In this document: piece by piece, positions 50,514-59,485 of the stretch
Layout of the letters: each line of letters begins with the position of its first letter
Numbering within the stretch: the first letter of the stretch is position 1
Source: Anaerolineales bacterium
GTDB taxonomy: Bacteria; Chloroflexota; Anaerolineae; Aggregatilineales; J027
Assembly: GCA_020634155.1 (NCBI GenBank)
Contig: JACKCI010000001.1
Location: 558,001-622,000, forward strand
DNA length: 64,000 bases
Direction of reading: 5' to 3'
Position numbers and translations under genes: made by a program
Notes under the pieces: generated by a model
Databases searched by the model: none
What the model was told of the DNA's origin: nothing
Seen by the model: only the letters and a program-made list of their open reading frames with translations

Positions 50514-50548
50514 ACGAAACAAACAGTAGAATGTCGGGAAAGCGTCAG

Positions 50549-50577
50549 TTACCACAGTCTACGGGCTGTGGTAAACT
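50549..50577 (+). promoter_or_regulatory. Promoter with overlapping inverted repeat before the secreted DUF4397 gene
   Basis: TTACCA at 50549-50554, 17 bp, then TAAACT at 50572-50577. A perfect 9-bp inverted repeat TTACCACAG / CTGTGGTAA with 8-base centre (50549-50574) spans both boxes. It may be an operator. It could also be a stem-loop ending ahcY, but no T-run follows. Confidence 0.5.
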
Positions 50578-50609
50578 GGCTACCCACTGAATTAACGGAG
50601 GTTCCGCGA

Positions 50610-53234
50610 ATGATTAGAAAGCTTATGCTTATCATAGCTGTAATGGCGTTGGGTCTAGTCGCCATCACAGCCCCAGCACCTGTATCCGCCCAAGGTGCGG
50701 AGACCAGCCAAGTACGTTTTGTACATGGTATTCCAAGCGCAGGTGCTGTGGATATTTATCTCAACAGTAATCTTATTGTGGCGGGTGCGAACTTTGGTGA
50801 TGCCACCCCTCATCTTGCGCTTCCGGTTGGTGACTACGAACTAGCGCTACGTGCCGCTGGCTCAGATGCAGCCAGTACCCCCCTCTTGGGTGGCAAACTC
50901 AGTTTGACTGCTTTGCGCCAAGGCATCCAACAGACGGTTGTCTTCCATGGTGACATCTCTGGGCTGCCGACATACACCCTTATTGAGGATGTTGTCAACC
51001 CTAGTCAATTGGGTCAAGCACGTCTGCATGTCATCCATGCCGCCAGTGGTGTTGGATCTGTTGACCTGTTTGGTACCAATGGTGCGCCGATTACCCAAGG
51101 TCTAACCTTTGATGTACCAGCAGGTACCGTAAACATACCCGTCAGCAGCTGGGATTTGGTACTCATCAACAGCGGTGGCGATGTCGAAAACCCGCTCGTC
51201 TCCATTGGGCGCGTCAATTTCAACACCAATACCCTCTACACCTTTGTAGTAGTAGGCGATGCTGCTGCACCACGCGTATTGACCCTCAACACTCGGCTCA
51301 GTGCTGACCCTGCGGTATCAACTGTCTTCACGCAAATTGGACACGGTAGCACCGATGCCCCTACCGTTGATATCTATGCCAACGATGTGAAAATCATCGC
51401 GGGTCTGAACCCCGGTGAAGTCACCCAGCATCTCCCATTGCCTGCGGGTGAGGTCGCGCTGACTGTCCGCGAGGCTGGCGCTCCCCCCAACAGCACACCT
51501 GCGGCTGAGGCAACATTGAATTTGACCAGCACAACAGGTGCCGCCAGCGTGATTGCGGTTGGTGAATTGAGTGGTGGTACCTTCACCTTCTCAGTATATG
51601 AGAGCAATATCGCCAATATCGACCCCAGCAAGGCTCGTATCCAAGTCATTAACACCCTTGCGTTGGGTTCGGCCTCTGCCTCACTCAGCAATGGTACCAT
51701 CTTGAGTGACAACATTGCCGTCTTTGGGGCCAGCACGCCGCTTGATGTCACTCCCGGTCAATACAGCCTCAATGCCAAAATCGCAGACAGTGAGTTTGTT
51801 CTGCCTGCACAAGCCTACAATGGCGGCACCTATTACACCGCCTTGCTCTATGCCAATGTGGACGCAGGATTGAGCCTTGGTGCAACTGCTTTGAAGCTGG
51901 AGCAAAACAGCCTTCCCGGTTCGGTCATCAGCGCTAATCGTAACGATGCCTTGGTGAACAGCAACGGAGGCAGCTCCACCGATGAAGTCGCTGCCAACCC
52001 GATTGGCACACCCCCACCACAGCCTACTGCCGTTGCCCAAGTTACAACCGTCGTTGCACCTGCCGCACCTCCTGTTGCGCCAGCCCCGCAATCTACCTTG
52101 GACACCAAAGTACGCGCTATTGTGAACTTGAATGCAGGCGCAAATCTGCAATGCCGTGAATACCCCTCTGCAGAAGCCTTCTCTTTGGGTCTAATCCCCA
52201 ATGGCTCCGAGTTGGAGATTCGTGGTTATGCTGGCCCTGCTGACCCTGAAGTTGATACACCCTTCATCCCCGTTGACCCTGAACTCTTTGAAGACCCTAA
52301 GTCTGTTGAGGACTTCGAAGATTTGTGGCTGAGTGCCTATTGGACGGCTGGTGATGGTGGTACCGTTGACTGCTGGGTACGTGCTGATTTCTTGATTATG
52401 AGCTTCCGCAACCGCACCTTGCGTGACCCTGAAGCGTTCTTTGCCCTTGAAGAAATGGATATTCCGATTCCGGTGATCCGCGAAATCCCGCACAACTATC
52501 CCGGTGAAGTCGTCGATTCAACCATCGTCACCCCACCCACCCCCGTCAAGCGCGAATCGATTGCAACGGTCAACGTCAATTCAGGTGTGAACCTACACTT
52601 GCGCCGTTACCCCGACCCTACCAGTGAATCATTGGCGCTTATCCCGAATGGCACCGACGTCATTATTCTGGGGCGTACTCCTATCACCACCAGCGAAATT
52701 ATCCCTGAAGAAGATGATGGTGAAAACGAAGGTGAAGCAACGCCTACACCCGAACCTATCCTGCTAGAGACAGCATGGCTGTTCGTGGAATTCACCAACT
52801 TGGCGGACGGCTCAGTAACAACGGGTTGGATTTCCTCAGAATACACCATCTTGAGCAAAGCAGGTCGTACCCTTGAGTTGGAAGAAATCGAAGCCATCTC
52901 ACCTGCAACCTTCGGTGAACAGGTCAGCGGCCCCAGCGTCGTCAGCACAACAGCACCTGCCAATCCTGCTGCCAGCGGCCCTGTGACGGGTGTCATCAAC
53001 ATCCCCGCAGGTGCCAACCTCAATATGTACGATGCTCCCAGTATCAATGCTGGCCTCGTGCGTTCATTGGGTGCAGGCTCAACGGTAGCTGTGCTAGGGC
53101 GGACGGCTGATAACAATTGGCTCAATATTCGCTATGAGGTTATTGGCGAAGGCACTTGGGTTGGTTGGGTTTCCAACACGGGCGGATGGGTCGTTATCCC
53201 CGTTTCCGTTGATAGCCTTCCCATTACAGGCTAG
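50610..53234 (+). CDS. Secreted DUF4397/SH3-type multi-domain protein
   Basis: An 874-residue exported protein. I start at the ATG at 50610, after ACGGAGG, which gives a good signal peptide ending near PVSAQ. About 35-430 holds three or more DUF4397 repeats (RFVHGIPSAGAVDIYLN, then RLHVIHAASGVGSVDLFG, then QIGHGSTDAPTVDIYAN). A Pro/Val linker follows. Then come three bacterial SH3-like modules (NLNAGANLQCREYPS, NVNSGVNLHLRRYPD, NIPAGANLNMYDAPS). DUF4397 and SH3-like modules occur in surface and wall-binding proteins. It has no sorting motif or lipobox. A bidirectional terminator follows. Confidence 0.85.
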   Translation: MIRKLMLIIAVMALGLVAITAPAPVSAQGAETSQVRFVHGIPSAGAVDIYLNSNLIVAGANFGDATPHLALPVGDYELALRAAGSDAASTPLLGGKLSLTALRQGIQQTVVFHGDISGLPTYTLIEDVVNPSQLGQARLHVIHAASGVGSVDLFGTNGAPITQGLTFDVPAGTVNIPVSSWDLVLINSGGDVENPLVSIGRVNFNTNTLYTFVVVGDAAAPRVLTLNTRLSADPAVSTVFTQIGHGSTDAPTVDIYANDVKIIAGLNPGEVTQHLPLPAGEVALTVREAGAPPNSTPAAEATLNLTSTTGAASVIAVGELSGGTFTFSVYESNIANIDPSKARIQVINTLALGSASASLSNGTILSDNIAVFGASTPLDVTPGQYSLNAKIADSEFVLPAQAYNGGTYYTALLYANVDAGLSLGATALKLEQNSLPGSVISANRNDALVNSNGGSSTDEVAANPIGTPPPQPTAVAQVTTVVAPAAPPVAPAPQSTLDTKVRAIVNLNAGANLQCREYPSAEAFSLGLIPNGSELEIRGYAGPADPEVDTPFIPVDPELFEDPKSVEDFEDLWLSAYWTAGDGGTVDCWVRADFLIMSFRNRTLRDPEAFFALEEMDIPIPVIREIPHNYPGEVVDSTIVTPPTPVKRESIATVNVNSGVNLHLRRYPDPTSESLALIPNGTDVIILGRTPITTSEIIPEEDDGENEGEATPTPEPILLETAWLFVEFTNLADGSVTTGWISSEYTILSKAGRTLELEEIEAISPATFGEQVSGPSVVSTTAPANPAASGPVTGVINIPAGANLNMYDAPSINAGLVRSLGAGSTVAVLGRTADNNWLNIRYEVIGEGTWVGWVSNTGGWVVIPVSVDSLPITG

Positions 53235-53250
53235 TTTCAAATCCAAACAA

Positions 53251-53284
53251 AAAAAGACCTTCACTGACGTGTGGAGGTCTTTTT
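53251..53284. terminator. Bidirectional Rho-independent terminator
   Basis: AAAAAGACCT / AGGTCTTTTT stem with a 14-base loop, in the spacer between convergent genes. It has an A-run on one side and a T-run on the other, so it can act for both. Confidence 0.8.
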
Positions 53285-53305
53285 GATTCTGAAACACGTA
53301 CACGT

Positions 53306-54034
53306 TTAGGGTTGAGCCGCCAGCACCGCACTACGAATCTCGCTATAGCTGGATGCCGCACGCGCCCATGTCTCGCCGCCATCATAGCTATAGAGAATGG
53401 TTGGGGTACCCGTTACCCCATTGCGCGATGCCAAGTTTTGGGTAGCAGTGATGCCTGCACGCGGGCGATTAGAATTCATGCAGGATTTCAATTCATTCCC
53501 ATCCAAGCCCATTTCACCTGCCATATCAACCAGCTTATCTTGGGTGAAAGCACGCGGGGTTTCAGCCTCTTGAAGCTCAAATAACTCTGCTTGGAATTGC
53601 CAAAACGCATCTTGCTCGGCGGCACACAAGGCAGCCCGCGCTGAGGTCTCAGAATAGGGAGGTTGTAGGCCCGACATGGTGCGGTATTCAAAACGAGCTT
53701 GCCCAGTACGAACAAGGTCTTCAATCAAGCGATCCGCTGTGCTATGAAATTCAGCACAATGGGGGCAAGAAAAATCAGCGAATTCAGTAAACACAACTTG
53801 GCTCTCAAGGCTTCCGATATAAGGAATACCCTCCTCAGTCAGGCCCGATTCAAGGCCCAAATAGGTACCATAACATTCCTCATCATCGTATTGACATACT
53901 TCAGTATTGGCTTGGCTCTGTACCAAGAAAATGGCGGCGGCAACCAAGATAATTGAGACGGCAGCCGCCCCCACAATAATCATCAATTGTTGCTGTTGTT
54001 TTTGTTGTTTCTTACGGGTAGTTTTCTTTGCCAT
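53306..54034 (-). CDS. DsbA-family thiol-disulfide oxidoreductase, membrane-anchored
   Basis: A 242-residue protein with a Lys/Gln-rich N-terminus, one membrane helix (about 17-40), and a thioredoxin-fold domain with CPHC in FADFSCPHCAEFH and the cis-Pro in GVTGTPTILY. This is the pattern of BdbD-like and related DsbA proteins, which make or handle disulfides outside the cell. A pair of Cys residues in VCQYDDEECYG near the membrane is additional. AAGGAGAG precedes the ATG. It is convergent with the DUF4397 gene. No partner quinone oxidoreductase (DsbB/VKOR) is nearby. Confidence 0.9.
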   Translation of the reverse strand: MAKKTTRKKQQKQQQQLMIIVGAAAVSIILVAAAIFLVQSQANTEVCQYDDEECYGTYLGLESGLTEEGIPYIGSLESQVVFTEFADFSCPHCAEFHSTADRLIEDLVRTGQARFEYRTMSGLQPPYSETSARAALCAAEQDAFWQFQAELFELQEAETPRAFTQDKLVDMAGEMGLDGNELKSCMNSNRPRAGITATQNLASRNGVTGTPTILYSYDGGETWARAASSYSEIRSAVLAAQP

Positions 54035-54141
54035 GAAGGTGCGCTCTCCTTAGTGTAGGGCATAAATTATTGACCCAATTTATCATGCTATGATGAAAAA
54101 GCAATGAGAACACAACAGGTATCTCTCATTCGTCGCTCATC

Positions 54142-54756
54142 TTAGCCCCATCGGATAAATGGGACTAACCAAGGCACCCGTTGTTGATAGCGCTGATAAG
54201 CATCTCCAAATACTGCCCGCAGTTTGCGCTCCTCAAGGCGTGACCCCACCATGAAATAAACTGTTGCCGCCACACAAAAGCCAAACCAGCCCGACAGCAT
54301 CACAGGTGTGGGCCAAATCAGCAGCAAGCTAAACAGGTAAAGAGGATGACGAGAGATGGCATAGACGCCCTCAGTCTGTAATGGCTCCGGTGGTAAGGGT
54401 AAAGGGTCGCCATTCAGCCATGCCAGTGCTTGACGCACCCCAACAAAACGCATCAGGTCAATTTGCAGCCCAGCAATAACCAAACCCAATAACCCTAGGC
54501 CTTGTATCACCATCATAATCCCAGCCAAGACTCCGGATACCTGCCAGATCACAGGTCCAGCATCGACCGCCAAGCCCCACAACACAGGCAACAACGTTAC
54601 CACTGACAGCACATTAAAACCCAAGGCATATAGCCCCAAATAAGCGCGTTTACCAACGACATCCAAGACCAAGCGTTTGGTAGACGATGCCGCCAGCAGG
54701 CTATGAACGCCCCCATATACCAGTACCAATGCCATAACACGGAGAAATGCTTGCAT
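54142..54756 (-). CDS. Membrane methyltransferase, ICMT/NnrU-like
   Basis: A 204-residue protein with about five hydrophobic segments. The C-terminal third has LQTEGVYAISRHPLYLF and VGSRLEERKLRAVFGDAYQRYQQRVPWLVP, the signature of isoprenylcysteine carboxyl methyltransferase-like and phospholipid methyltransferase proteins. The His-Pro and the Glu-Glu/Arg residues bind SAM in that family. The N-terminal part resembles NnrU proteins. Its substrate could be a lipid, sterol-like compound or small molecule. Its 5' end overlaps the -35 of the divergent nucleoside-phosphorylase gene. Confidence 0.82.
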   Translation of the reverse strand: MQAFLRVMALVLVYGGVHSLLAASSTKRLVLDVVGKRAYLGLYALGFNVLSVVTLLPVLWGLAVDAGPVIWQVSGVLAGIMMVIQGLGLLGLVIAGLQIDLMRFVGVRQALAWLNGDPLPLPPEPLQTEGVYAISRHPLYLFSLLLIWPTPVMLSGWFGFCVAATVYFMVGSRLEERKLRAVFGDAYQRYQQRVPWLVPFIRWG

Positions 54757-54780
54757 AAATCAAATGACCTCAACTATACT
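54751..54780 (+). promoter_or_regulatory. Promoter of the pyrimidine-nucleoside phosphorylase gene
   Basis: TTGCAT at 54751-54756, 18 bp, then TATACT at 54775-54780. The start codon chosen is at 54812. Confidence 0.5.
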
Positions 54781-54811
54781 CGTGATGCTTTTTTGGAAGG
54801 GGGTATTACCC

Positions 54812-56167
54812 ATGAAATTTAAAGAATCGATGAAAACCCTCAATGCTATTGAGATTATTGTCCGCAAGCGCGATCAAGTCGAACTCTCAACCGAACAAAT
54901 TTACTGGTTCATTCAAGAATACACCAACGGACACATCCCCGACTATCAGGCCGCTGCATGGCTGATGGCGGTTCAACTGAATGGAATGACCCGCCGCGAG
55001 ACGGTTGACCTAACCATGGCAATGGTCGAAAGCGGTGACCGCATCAATTTATCCGGTATTGTGCCATTTGCCGTCGATAAACATTCTACAGGCGGCGTCG
55101 GTGATAAAACTTCACTGGTAGTCTTGCCTATTGTAGCAGCTTGTGGGGTACCCGTTGCCAAGATGAGTGGACGGAGCCTTGGGCATACGGGCGGCACCAT
55201 CGACAAACTGGAGTCCTTTCGCGGCTTTCAGGTCGAACTCTCACCTGAGCGCTTCAAACAACTCGCCAAAGAGAATCACCTCGTCATCGCCAGCCAAACC
55301 AGCAACATCGCCCCTGCTGACAAATCACTCTATGCCCTGCGTGATGTCACCGCCACCGTCCCCAGTATCCCGCTCATTGCTTCTAGTATTATGAGCAAAA
55401 AGCTGGCAGGTGGAGCCGATGCCATCGTCTTAGATGTCAAAGTTGGCGAAGGAGCCTTTACCCGCACCATTGATGAAGCCCGCACCCTCGCCCAAACAAT
55501 GGTTGATATTGGGGTCGATGCTGGCAAAGCGGTCACTGCGGTTCTTGCCGACATGACCCAGCCCTTGGGGACGACGGCTGGCAATGCTATCGAAGTTCAT
55601 GAGGCGATTGATACTATGCGCGGAGAAGGGCCGAGCGATTTTCTAGAGCATTGCATTGTGATTGCAGCGCACATGCTAGAGTTGGTACCCAATACCGACT
55701 ATTACCACAATTTCGAGGCTGCCAAGCAAGCCGCCCGCCAATCAATTGATGATGGGAGCGCCCTCAGCAAATTCCGCCAACTGGTTCATGCCCAAGGCGG
55801 CGACCCCAATCAGGTCGATAACCCCTATCTGCTGCCCCAAGCCCGCATCCAAGATACCATCGCGGCCTCCCAAGCAGGCTATGTGACGCGCATTGATGCA
55901 CGGCAAATTGGACGAGCAGTGGTTGACCTTGGCGGTGGACGCGAGAAGAAGGGCGAAATGATTGACCATGCAGTGGGTGTGGAGACTTTGGTCAAAATTG
56001 GCGACCATGTGGACGCGGGCGATTTGCTTTTCCGCCTCCATGCCAATGACGAGAACCGCATGGCAATGGCACTAGGCTGGATTGAGCAGCACGTCATTAC
56101 CATCAGCCCTAGCCCAACTGAATCTCTCCCGCAGTTTTATGGCACTATCAAAGGCCATCCCGCCTAG
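54812..56167 (+). CDS. Pyrimidine-nucleoside/thymidine phosphorylase
   Basis: A 451-residue enzyme with the family signature SGRSLGHTGGTIDKLES and the phosphate-site segment KHSTGGVGDKTSLVV. It splits thymidine, uridine or deoxyuridine with phosphate into base and (deoxy)ribose-1-phosphate. The Met at 54812 has GGAAGGGGG upstream; the frame can be opened to 54764, which would lie inside the promoter. Late EKKGEMIDHAVGVETLVKIGD fits the C-terminal domain. Deoxyribose-phosphate aldolase and cytidine deaminase, common partners, are absent. I leave the deoA/pdp choice open. Confidence 0.93.
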   Translation: MKFKESMKTLNAIEIIVRKRDQVELSTEQIYWFIQEYTNGHIPDYQAAAWLMAVQLNGMTRRETVDLTMAMVESGDRINLSGIVPFAVDKHSTGGVGDKTSLVVLPIVAACGVPVAKMSGRSLGHTGGTIDKLESFRGFQVELSPERFKQLAKENHLVIASQTSNIAPADKSLYALRDVTATVPSIPLIASSIMSKKLAGGADAIVLDVKVGEGAFTRTIDEARTLAQTMVDIGVDAGKAVTAVLADMTQPLGTTAGNAIEVHEAIDTMRGEGPSDFLEHCIVIAAHMLELVPNTDYYHNFEAAKQAARQSIDDGSALSKFRQLVHAQGGDPNQVDNPYLLPQARIQDTIAASQAGYVTRIDARQIGRAVVDLGGGREKKGEMIDHAVGVETLVKIGDHVDAGDLLFRLHANDENRMAMALGWIEQHVITISPSPTESLPQFYGTIKGHPA

Positions 56168-56176
56168 ATTGTGCGA

Positions 56177-57688
56177 CTAATCACCCACTGCTGACATCGA
56201 TTCAGGCTGTTGTACGACACCTTGGGGACGCTCAACCCGCTCAAAATGCGGTACCTTGGGCATCCCCAATTCTTTGGCAGGGTCAGGCGGGTTAGCAATG
56301 GAGATTGCCGCCAAAAATAGCCCGACATAGAGCCAAAAAATCAACGAGGTGGCTTGATATTCGATGTTAAAATAGAAGTGGTCGAAAATACTGCTAAACA
56401 TGGCTCCAACAATGCCACCCAATAGCCCGAACCAAATATCATTAATGCCATCATCCATTACGACGGCCTCACGTTGCACGTACCCAAAGCCAAAGGTACT
56501 CCCCAAGGCAGCAAAATAAGCCACTAGGCCCACTACGCCTGCATTGGTCGCAATTGTCAAGTAAGTGCTGGCAACCCCTAAATAGAGGTCAATATCTGGC
56601 GGAGCGCTGAAGCCCACCCCTAGCACGGGATAGCGGGCAATCAAGCGCAGCGCATCTTGGTATTCACCAAAGCGCATTTGGGTCTCAAGGTCGGCCCCCG
56701 ACAGCCCTGCGATGAGGCGTCCGATGAAGCCTTGGGTTTGCGGCAATAACAAGACTAGCACCCCCACTACCGCCATCAAGCCAATCAAGCGCCGATAACG
56801 CAGAAGTGCCACTAGCCCTATCCCTGCCGCTAACCCTAGCATCGACCCCCGTGAGTCCGATAAAAACAAAGCAAGTCCAATGGCCCCTAAGAACGGATAA
56901 GCCGTCCAGCGATACTGAAGCACCGGACGCTTGGCGAGCAACTGCGGCGCAGCAAAGGCCCCTACCATCATGAGGAAGCCGCCATAGGCGTTGGGGTCAA
57001 TCCACGTCCCAATCGCCCGCTCATTGAGTACCGATACGCCATCTTCACGGTAACGAATAACACCACCGACGGGATAGCCAATACGCCCCAAGCGGTTCAA
57101 AATACTCTCCGCCGTAAAATCATTCAAGAACCACAGGCCAATCCCGATGACTGCCGCCGCTGCTCCAACCACTATCCACCACGCCGCTATATGGCGCAAC
57201 ATAGCCCGCGTCCGCACCACATCCACGATCACAAAGGCCAACAAGATATTGCCGATAAGCCCCACGAAACGGCGCAACGTCCCCGGTGTTAAGGGCGCAT
57301 TGGGCATCCCCATGATAAAGGCCCCCAACAGCACAAGGATAAACACCCCAATCACCAGATGCACAGGCGTCGTCCGTAGCTCAGTTCGACGACCCGTCAT
57401 CCATTGGAATAAATAGACGAGCAAAAACAGACCGAGGGTCGCATCAATCAGGGATGGCGTGAGGGCAATCTTCACAGGCATGGCCCCAAATGGCAGCAAG
57501 GCCACGGTTGCTAACAACACCACCAAAGCAAATTCAAGACTCGTTAAGGCCAGCAAGCCAATCCCCAAAGCGATGAGGCCCGCAAAGGTAAAAACGGGGC
57601 CTACCAGCACCAACAACAAGGCCGCCCCACCTGCCAAGCCCCCCAAGGCCATCCCTGTACCTGCACTCATCAGTTGTTGCTTTGCCAT
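56177..57688 (-). CDS. O-antigen ligase/polymerase family protein (Wzy/WaaL-like)
   Basis: A 503-residue multi-pass protein with about 12 hydrophobic segments and the family's large loop (about 340-400) with an RFGEYQDALRLIARYPVLGVGF stretch split by helices. It belongs to the Wzy_C/O-antigen ligase group, which polymerises or transfers lipid-linked glycans outside the membrane. I start at the Met at 57688, preceded by GAAAGGGT; the frame can be opened to 57763. It lies next to two glycosyltransferases on the same strand (58295-60426), with the exonuclease gene between. Confidence 0.87.
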   Translation of the reverse strand: MAKQQLMSAGTGMALGGLAGGAALLLVLVGPVFTFAGLIALGIGLLALTSLEFALVVLLATVALLPFGAMPVKIALTPSLIDATLGLFLLVYLFQWMTGRRTELRTTPVHLVIGVFILVLLGAFIMGMPNAPLTPGTLRRFVGLIGNILLAFVIVDVVRTRAMLRHIAAWWIVVGAAAAVIGIGLWFLNDFTAESILNRLGRIGYPVGGVIRYREDGVSVLNERAIGTWIDPNAYGGFLMMVGAFAAPQLLAKRPVLQYRWTAYPFLGAIGLALFLSDSRGSMLGLAAGIGLVALLRYRRLIGLMAVVGVLVLLLPQTQGFIGRLIAGLSGADLETQMRFGEYQDALRLIARYPVLGVGFSAPPDIDLYLGVASTYLTIATNAGVVGLVAYFAALGSTFGFGYVQREAVVMDDGINDIWFGLLGGIVGAMFSSIFDHFYFNIEYQATSLIFWLYVGLFLAAISIANPPDPAKELGMPKVPHFERVERPQGVVQQPESMSAVGD

Positions 57689-57756
57689 AAAGACCCTTTC
57701 GTTTTGACTTATCGTCTTTATAATACTAGCGGTGTGTGGATTAGAAAGGTTGATTT

Positions 57757-58332
57757 TTGGCACACAGATTTGATCAAATTGTTGTGATTGACATTGAAGC
57801 GACGTGTTGGAATTCCCCGCCGCCCCCCGGACAAGTCAATGAGATTATCGAGGTTGGCGTCTGCACCCTTGACCTCCAGAGTGGTGAACGTCTAACCAAA
57901 GAAAGCCTCCTCGTTAAGCCCATTCAATCAACTGTTGGACCCTTCTGTACCGAACTGACAGGCATTACCACGATGATGTTGGTAGAACACGGTCAATCCT
58001 TTGCCAAAGCCTGCTTACGCCTGCGAAAAGACTACCTTACCAAGCAACGGGTTTGGGCCAGCTATGGAGATTACGACCGTCGCATGTTTGAGAAACAATG
58101 CGCTGACCGCAACATCCCCTACCCTTTTGGAACCACTCACCTCAACGTCAAAAGTCTCTTTGCGCTGATGATGGGCCTATCACATGAAGTCGGCTTGAAG
58201 GAAGCCCTTGAGCGATTGAATCTACCACTAGAAGGCCAGCACCATCGCGGGGACGACGACGCGTGGAACACCGCCCAAATCTTGGCAACCTTGCTTATCC
58301 CGATTCGGGTGATGCTGCAAAACCAGCCATAA
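57757..58332 (+). CDS. 3'-5' exonuclease, DEDDh family (ERI-1/KapD-like)
   Basis: A 191-residue exonuclease. The four acidic residues are in VIDIEATCW (Asp-x-Glu), YGDYDRRM (Asp) and HHRGDDDAWNT (His and Asp), the DEDDh pattern. It is of the ERI-1/3'hExo type, which trims RNA 3' ends in eukaryotes; KapD of Bacillus is a relative. The start is a TTG at 57757 with AAAGG upstream; the first conserved residues follow at once, so little room exists for another. A TATAAT at 57719-57724 may be its -10, without a good -35. It overlaps the convergent glycosyltransferase by 38 bases. Confidence 0.85.
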   Translation: MAHRFDQIVVIDIEATCWNSPPPPGQVNEIIEVGVCTLDLQSGERLTKESLLVKPIQSTVGPFCTELTGITTMMLVEHGQSFAKACLRLRKDYLTKQRVWASYGDYDRRMFEKQCADRNIPYPFGTTHLNVKSLFALMMGLSHEVGLKEALERLNLPLEGQHHRGDDDAWNTAQILATLLIPIRVMLQNQP

Positions 58333-59485
58333 ACGCGCTCACCTCAGAAGCGATGGTCTCCCAACGAAACTGCTGACTCAGATATGCCGCTGCTTGTCCT
58401 AGCCGTTGGCGTTGAGCAGAGTCACGCGCCAACTCCCACAACACATCACACAATTGCTGGGGATTATTGGCCTCCACCATCCGCAACGCCCCACCATCCA
58501 CCAATTCTGGAATGGGTTGGGTCGGGAGGGTTGTGACGATTGGGCAACCATGCGCCAACGCTGCCATCAGTGTCCCACGCCGAAACGAGACCCCATCCTT
58601 AAACGGTAGTGCCACCACATCACAAGCCATCAAATAGGCGCTGACCTCAGAGGGCGCGACAAAGCCCGTCCAATGCACCCGCCGATTAATGCCCAAGCCG
58701 CCTATCAAACGCTCGGCTTCATCCAGTTGCTGCACATTCGTTTGGTCGCTATCACCCGCCCCACCCCCGATGACAACCAACTCAATAGCGGGTTCCTTCT
58801 CCGCAAAGAGGCGCACGGCATGGGCCAAGGTATCCACACCTTTAGTCGCATTGATAAAGCCAAAATAACCCACCAAAAAGATATGAGCAGGCAGGCGCAT
58901 CCGTTCCCGCCACGCCTCGCGGCTATAGCCTTGGGGGGGTGCAACCGCGATATTCGAGCCGATGGGAATCTGTACTACAGGCGGCATCTCACCCACCGCT
59001 TGTAATTCGCGCTCATCCGCGATATTGGTAACAATCACCCCGCTGCTGTGACGAGCCATCTGATAAACAGCGCGTTTACGGAGTGGCCCCGCCTTGGGGA
59101 ATAAATACGGTACCATCAAATCATGAAAAGTGGTAAAGACAGGCACCAGTGGGCGCAAAGTACGCGGTAGGTCATTCGCCGCCGCGTGCATTTGATAAGC
59201 CGCCGCTTGATATTGGATATTGACCACATCCAACCGATTGTCCTTGACCCACCGCACCGCTTGGGCTTCACCACGCGGGCCGTTGTGTTTACCCCACCGC
59301 CCCCAGCCATCAACCGTTGCCTGTACATGAATGCCCGCTTCGCCTTGTGTTTGTTGTGCCTTGGTGCTGGTCAAGACAAAGACCTCATGACCCAAACCCA
59401 CCATTGCACGCGCCAACTCGCGGGTATAATCACCCACCCCGCCTTGCATAGGGGGATATTCGCCAGTAATTAATCCAATCCGCAT
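58295..59485 (-). CDS. Glycosyltransferase, GT4 family
   Basis: A 396-residue GT-B glycosyltransferase. The N-terminal acceptor domain has GEYPPMQGGVGDYTRELARAM. The C-terminal donor domain has VGYFGFINATKGVDTLAHAV and LPFKDGVSFRRGTLMAALAHGCPIV, where family 4 enzymes bind the nucleotide sugar. It adds sugar to a lipid or polysaccharide at the cytoplasmic face. I start at the ATG at 59485, which shares one base with the stop codon of the GT2 gene (TAATG); the longer frame from 59539 runs inside that gene. GT2 and GT4 form an operon. Confidence 0.92.
   Translation of the reverse strand: MRIGLITGEYPPMQGGVGDYTRELARAMVGLGHEVFVLTSTKAQQTQGEAGIHVQATVDGWGRWGKHNGPRGEAQAVRWVKDNRLDVVNIQYQAAAYQMHAAANDLPRTLRPLVPVFTTFHDLMVPYLFPKAGPLRKRAVYQMARHSSGVIVTNIADERELQAVGEMPPVVQIPIGSNIAVAPPQGYSREAWRERMRLPAHIFLVGYFGFINATKGVDTLAHAVRLFAEKEPAIELVVIGGGAGDSDQTNVQQLDEAERLIGGLGINRRVHWTGFVAPSEVSAYLMACDVVALPFKDGVSFRRGTLMAALAHGCPIVTTLPTQPIPELVDGGALRMVEANNPQQLCDVLWELARDSAQRQRLGQAAAYLSQQFRWETIASEVSAFMAGFAASPESG

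Noticed and set aside
50549..50574. Terminator of the ahcY operon
   Set aside because: The stem is perfect but no T-run follows, and promoter boxes fit the same bases better.
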